7,217 bases of DNA from DASWIV01 sp036397475 (GTDB lineage: Bacteria; JAJVIF01; JAPKYR01). The number at the start of each line of letters is the position of its first letter. Within the stretch, counting starts at the first letter, position 1. The notes beneath the pieces were generated by a model. That model was given only the letters and a program-made list of their open reading frames with translations, had not been told where the DNA came from and made no database searches. A program made the position numbers and the translations under genes. The stretch is from assembly GCA_036397475.1 (NCBI GenBank), contig DASWIV010000202.1, forward strand, positions 1 to 7,217. The letters run 5' to 3'. Positions 5,339 to 7,217 of this stretch are shown here, in pieces.

Positions 5339-6472
5339 ATGCCCGAGTACCGCTATGAAGGGATTGACCGCGCCGGACGCAAATCACGCGGAGTGATGAA
5401 CGCGAATCATCGCGAAGCCGCTGCGGCAGCCCTTCGCGAACAAGGGCTGGTCCCGATATCCATCAAGGAAAAAGTAAAGACAGAACCAAGGACTGTACCC
5501 GGGTTCGGAAGCGTGTCGGTTCAGAGGCTCGCGGAATTTACCCGCAAATTCGCGGCGCTTGCGAAAACAGATATTCCGATCAGCGAAGTTTTTGAGATCC
5601 TCGCTGAAGAGGAGTCCGGATCGCTGCTGCCGGAAGCGGCGAGCCATGTCGCCAGGGAGGTCGGGCTTGGTCGTATGCTGGGCGAAGCAATGACGGATCG
5701 TCCGAGGGCATTTTCGCCGCTTTACATAAAAATGGTGGAAGCGGGGATAACGTCGGGGACTCTCGACAAGGTTGCCGATAATCTCGCCAGCCTGTTCGAA
5801 TCGGAAAATCACCTGCGAAAAGATTTATACAGCAGGCTTGCGTATCCCATAGGGTTATTGATTTTGAGTTTTCTTATGTCGATAATCCTGAGATTCATCG
5901 GGTTCATTACGCCGCAACTGTTCGCCGGACTGATGGGATTCTGGATGGTGATCATCGGGCTGGTGCTGTTCGGGATGACACGTACCGGATACCGGATTTA
6001 CCGCGAGATCGGGATGAGGCTTCCGTTCATCGGGACATTCATGAAAAAAATCAACCTCGCGAGATTCTGCCGGATATTCGGGCTTCAGTACGCCGCGGGT
6101 GTGCCCCTGCTTGAGGGGCTGGAAGCGTCGAGGCAGGTGCTCCAGGACAGTAATATCGAAAGAGCAGTAAGGGGTATCGAGAAGCGGGTTCAGGGAGGAA
6201 TGGAACTCAGGGAGGCGATGGTGTCGGTCGGGGTGTTTCCGAAGCAGATGGTCGGGATGGTAGGTGTGGGAGAAAGGGCTGGCGGGGTCGACAGAATGCT
6301 CGAAAAGCTCGCGGAGTATTACGAGCTCGATATCAGGACCACCGCCACAATAATGACAACAGTGATCTGGTTTGTGGTATTTCTGATGGTGGGCGTAACA
6401 GTAGGAGCGATAGTGATCAGCGCGTGGGGACACTACTTCGGAATGATCGGTGAACTGATTGACGAGGCATGA
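5339..6472 (+). CDS. Type II secretion / type IV pilus inner-membrane platform protein, GspF/PilC family (orphan)
   Basis: The product is 377 aa from ATG 5339 (MPEYRYEGIDRAGRKSRG, the usual MPxYxYxAxD-x-xGK start of GspF/PilC), compared with about 400 aa in the family. A GTG at 5321 is possible but adds only MEYNNF. Domains: a short N-terminal part (1-50) with REAAAALREQGLVPISI; a first T2SSF helical domain (about 62-165) with AEFTRKFAALAKTDIPISEVFEIL and MVEAGITSGTLDKV; membrane segments at about 169-191 and 196-213; a second T2SSF domain (about 235-335) with FGLQYAAGVPLLEGLEAS and MVGVGERAGGVDRMLEKLAEYYE; and a C-terminal membrane helix (about 340-365). In the first domain the usual AGE-x-SG is AGITSG, losing the conserved Glu, while the second keeps GE. 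GspF proteins form the platform that the assembly ATPase acts on. No ATPase, pseudopilin or secretin gene is nearby, so this is an orphan copy or a dispersed system component. Confidence 0.9.
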   Translation: MPEYRYEGIDRAGRKSRGVMNANHREAAAAALREQGLVPISIKEKVKTEPRTVPGFGSVSVQRLAEFTRKFAALAKTDIPISEVFEILAEEESGSLLPEAASHVAREVGLGRMLGEAMTDRPRAFSPLYIKMVEAGITSGTLDKVADNLASLFESENHLRKDLYSRLAYPIGLLILSFLMSIILRFIGFITPQLFAGLMGFWMVIIGLVLFGMTRTGYRIYREIGMRLPFIGTFMKKINLARFCRIFGLQYAAGVPLLEGLEASRQVLQDSNIERAVRGIEKRVQGGMELREAMVSVGVFPKQMVGMVGVGERAGGVDRMLEKLAEYYELDIRTTATIMTTVIWFVVFLMVGVTVGAIVISAWGHYFGMIGELIDEA

Positions 6473-6482
6473 TCAGTCGAAA

Positions 6483-6995
6483 CTAGCCGTCTTTGCGACT
6501 CCAGTCGTACGGGATATCGTTATCATGGGGATGCAGGCGGAATTCATCCGGTTCTGAATAGTTGTAGGTGGTAGTTGGCAGATTGATCAGGAACGCCTGG
6601 TGCTCGCTGATGGTTTTGAATCCGTGGTAGACGAGCATCGGGATCTTGACGAGGATCGGGTTTAATTCCCCCATAAAAAATTCGTTGACTACTCCTTTGG
6701 TGGGGCTGTCGTCGCGGGAATCGTAGAGGACAACCTTCATCATCCCGTGGACAACGCAGAAATGGTCGGTCTGTCCCTTGTGGTAATGCCACGCTTTCAC
6801 GACACCGGGGTATCCGCACGTTAAGTAGCACTGGCCGAATTTTTCGTACATATCGGTCCAGTCGGAGCGGAGGATTTCCATCAGGCGTCCGCGCTCGTCG
6901 GGGATAAGCTTGAGTTTGGCAACCCTGACCCCATCGATAAGGGGCTTGGCGTTGATTCCTAGAGGCAGCTGAGCAGGAGGGGAGATGTCGGTCAT
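6483..6995 (-). CDS. RmlC-like dTDP-sugar 3,5-epimerase family protein (cupin)
   Basis: The product is 170 aa, slightly shorter than the 180-190 aa of classical RmlC (dTDP-4-dehydrorhamnose 3,5-epimerase). Seen: LKLIPDERGRLMEILRSD (28-45), the family's RG-x-L-x-E opening; PGVVKAWHYHKGQTDHFCVVHGMMKVVLYDSRDDSPT (63-99), where His70 corresponds to the catalytic His of RmlC's RGxH and the following strands form the cupin barrel; IPMLVYHGFK (118-127), the family's P-x-x-x-HGF; and TTTYNYSEPDEFRL followed by NDIPYDW, equivalent to the Tyr-containing strand and the C-terminal IxW. The WHYHK version belongs to a divergent branch. It probably acts on a nucleotide-linked 4-keto sugar for surface polysaccharide synthesis, but 3- versus 5-specificity cannot be told. 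AAGGTG lies 8 nt before ATG 6995. It converges on the GspF-like gene with a 10-nt gap, and no other sugar gene is in view. Confidence 0.88.
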   Translation of the reverse strand: MTDISPPAQLPLGINAKPLIDGVRVAKLKLIPDERGRLMEILRSDWTDMYEKFGQCYLTCGYPGVVKAWHYHKGQTDHFCVVHGMMKVVLYDSRDDSPTKGVVNEFFMGELNPILVKIPMLVYHGFKTISEHQAFLINLPTTTYNYSEPDEFRLHPHDNDIPYDWSRKDG

Positions 6996-7031
6996 TACAG
7001 ATTCACCTTAATTAGCTGATTTGAGGCTGTC

Positions 7032-7060
7032 AGTATGATGAATAGGGGGATGGAAGTCAA
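7032..7060 (-). promoter_or_regulatory. Candidate sigma70-type promoter of the epimerase-family gene
   Basis: On the minus strand, TTGACT (7055-7060, 5 of 6) and CATACT (7032-7037, 4 of 6) are spaced 17 nt apart. Transcription would start near 7025, giving a leader of about 30 nt that contains the AAGGTG ribosome-binding site. This is the best two-part promoter match in the window. Confidence 0.5.
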
Positions 7061-7130
7061 TATGGGGGGTGGGGGTAGGGTGTGAGCGCGGATTGATTTT
7101 ATGGACAAAAGCAGCAACAAAAAATAGAAT

Positions 7131-7170
7131 GAGGTATCACCCATTTTCAGTAGAAAGGAAATGATACCTC
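7131..7170. repeat. 9-bp perfect inverted repeat in front of the transposase-like frame
   Basis: GAGGTATCA (7131-7139) is the exact complement of TGATACCTC (7162-7170), with a 22-nt loop. In RNA the loop would hold the AAAGGAA ribosome-binding region (7154-7160), and the right arm ends one base before the ATG at 7172. Such hairpins in insertion sequences can limit transposase translation from transcripts entering from outside; that role is an inference here. Confidence 0.6.
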
Positions 7171-7171
7171 G

Positions 7172-7217
7172 ATGAAAAAGATGCCAGATAATGAAGAATT
7201 CTGCAAGAGGGCAGTGG
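7172..7217 (+). CDS. Start of a putative IS3-type OrfA transposase (partial, cut by the right edge)
   Basis: The frame ATG AAA AAG ATG CCA ... GCA GTG runs open to the window end, giving 15 complete codons: MKKMPDNEEFCKRAV. The EF-x-x-x-AV arrangement after a short basic start matches the opening of many OrfA helix-turn-helix proteins of the IS3 group (typically MKK...EF-K-x-x-AV). The AAAGGAA at 7154-7160 is 11 nt from this ATG, a long spacing. A four-codon frame, ATG ATA CCT CGA TGA (7161-7175), begins right after AAAGGA and ends in an ATGA overlap with this start, so the transposase may be translated by coupling. With so few residues the identification rests mainly on context. Confidence 0.45.
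   Translation, partial: MKKMPDNEEFCKRAV

Larger units (their letters stand above)
7130..7217 (+). mobile_element. Left end of a probable IS3-type insertion sequence (partial)
   Basis: TGAGGTATCACCC starts at 7130 and resembles the TGA-starting left ends of IS3-family elements. An OrfA-like reading frame begins 42 nt inside it, the spacing normal for that family. The right end, the second frame and any target duplication are outside the window, so family and boundary are inferred. Confidence 0.45.

Noticed and set aside
5855..6433. A 192-codon minus-strand open frame
   Set aside because: It is antisense to the GspF-like gene, and its composition (very rich in His and Pro) is typical of a shadow translation.
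6475..6500. A bidirectional terminator between the convergent genes (AGTCG / CGACT)
   Set aside because: It is only a 5-bp stem with a 16-nt loop lying mostly within the epimerase-like coding end, with no U tract.

Overview
This is a bacterial chromosomal window with about 50% GC. It carries six minus-strand genes in a row, one plus-strand gene, one convergent minus-strand gene, and the start of a probable insertion sequence at the right edge. The Sec and lipoprotein signals, the GspF/PilC-type membrane protein and the sugar-nucleotide epimerase fold fit a Gram-negative (diderm) bacterium. The mix of divergent, poorly characterised families suggests an under-sampled phylum or a deltaproteobacterial-like lineage. 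No taxonomic marker is present, so this is only an impression.

Left block (1-5029, all minus strand, listed in order of transcription from right to left): an AIM24-family cytosolic protein (5029-4394); a large secreted all-beta protein of unknown role (4336-2723); a tight three-gene unit of an SRPBCC/START-fold protein (2637-2185), a creatininase-family metal amidohydrolase (2183-1431) and a LeuD-type small subunit of isopropylmalate/homoaconitate hydratase (1414-905); and a lipoprotein related to the UshA/5'-nucleotidase metallophosphatases (789-1), which runs off the left edge. SRPBCC and creatininase are separated by 1 nt, and creatininase and LeuD by 16 nt, so these three are very probably co-transcribed. 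No large (LeuC) subunit lies in the window.

Middle (5030-5338): the space between two divergent genes is almost filled by a 226-bp non-coding element (5065-5290). It has 18-bp terminal inverted repeats (17/18 identical), a 4-bp direct repeat TGAC on each side, and four alternating copies of a CGCCGACAA core that can fold into two hairpins or one long hairpin. It has the architecture of a MITE. On both outer sides a good -10 hexamer lies so close to the start codon that both divergent genes may be read from leaderless or nearly leaderless mRNAs.

Right block: an orphan GspF/PilC-type inner-membrane protein (5339-6472, plus) converges, with a 10-nt gap, on a divergent RmlC-like dTDP-sugar 3,5-epimerase family protein (6995-6483, minus) that has its own plausible promoter. 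A G-rich spacer follows. A sequence beginning near 7130 then looks like the left end of an IS3-type insertion sequence: a terminal-type TGAGGTATCACCC, a 9-bp inverted repeat, and the first 15 codons of an OrfA-like transposase (from 7172) running off the window.

The most unusual items are the palindromic MITE with its symmetric promoter placement, the lipoprotein with a PCGC...GGL motif and an apparently degenerate metallophosphatase site, the SRPBCC-creatininase-LeuD unit without LeuC, and the orphan GspF protein. I found no clear evidence of a complete defence or other novel multi-gene system.
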